In this document: positions 32,922 through 32,936 of the stretch, in pieces
How the letters are laid out: every line of letters begins with the position of its first letter
How positions within the stretch are numbered: the first letter of the stretch is position 1
Assembly: GCA_016212375.1 (NCBI GenBank)
Contig: JACRGH010000015.1
Coordinates: 1 to 32,936 of the forward strand
Source: Microcaldota archaeon
GTDB taxonomy: Archaea; Micrarchaeota; Micrarchaeia; Norongarragalinales; Norongarragalinaceae
Direction: 5' to 3'
Length of the DNA: 32,936 bases
Position numbers and translations under genes: made by a program
The notes under the pieces: generated by a model
Told to the model about the DNA's origin: nothing
The model's database searches: none
What the model saw: only the letters and a program-made list of their open reading frames with translations

Positions 32922-32936
32922 TAGTAGTGAACCCCA

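Noticed and set aside
32800-32930. Integron attC-like site at the right edge
   Set aside because: The repeat has imperfect arms and bases resembling GTT/AAC cores, but I see no matching consensus core pair, no repeated array and no integrase. A single hairpin is not enough.

Overview
The window reads as part of an archaeal chromosome. The archaeal markers are aIF2-beta, aIF1A, RIO1 kinase, an archaeal-type riboflavin synthase, RbkR (HTH plus CTP-dependent riboflavin kinase), a short archaeal triosephosphate isomerase and a presenilin-type GxGD protease. Many genes have an AT-rich TATA-like box about 22-30 bp before the ATG and no Shine-Dalgarno site, as expected for leaderless archaeal transcripts; a few internal operon genes do have GGAG-type sites. 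Tight packing, giant unrecognised surface proteins and bacterial-type biosynthetic genes fit a DPANN archaeon (Diapherotrites/Iainarchaeota- or Micrarchaeota-like). That placement is inference. I found no rRNA, tRNA or CRISPR array.

Layout. 1-26: possible start of a gene leaving the window. 241-4412 (minus): riboflavin block rbkR - ribC - ribH - ribBA - ribD, with bacterial-type early enzymes (RibBA, RibD) joined to archaeal-type late enzymes and regulator. Two similar 20-bp imperfect palindromes, one before rbkR and one before ribC, are candidate RbkR operators. 4558-7561: a cluster of small unrecognised membrane proteins, two 95-aa paralogues on minus and five short proteins on plus, at least three of them related. 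7651-8169 (minus): a small coiled-coil protein. 8275-9819 (minus): a UbiA-type prenyltransferase with a large extra N-terminal membrane domain. 9905-10539 (minus): a HepT/MntA toxin-antitoxin pair. 10747-17328 (minus): a membrane-anchored surface protein of about 2190 aa. 17374-19643 (plus): argS and a small unknown gene. 19669-21369 (minus): tpiA and an anchored surface protein. 21495-23099 (minus): rio1, aIF1A and aIF2-beta. 23294-24085 (minus): GxGD intramembrane protease. 24163-32781 (minus): two giant genes six bases apart. The downstream one encodes a secreted 1603-aa protein with a possible degenerate kinase-like segment. The upstream one encodes a 1266-aa protein with Asp-boxes and a CPSC motif but no visible signal peptide. 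The right end holds a large imperfect inverted repeat.

How the genes work together. The riboflavin block should carry GTP and ribulose-5-phosphate to riboflavin and FMN under feedback by RbkR. However, the butanone-phosphate synthase half of RibBA has Gln in place of the conserved metal-binding His. The translation genes form an ordinary housekeeping block. The surface proteins and small membrane proteins make up more than half of the window and are its least explained part; they are the best candidates for an undescribed envelope or cell-contact system. All domain calls come from reading motifs by eye; no searches were run.
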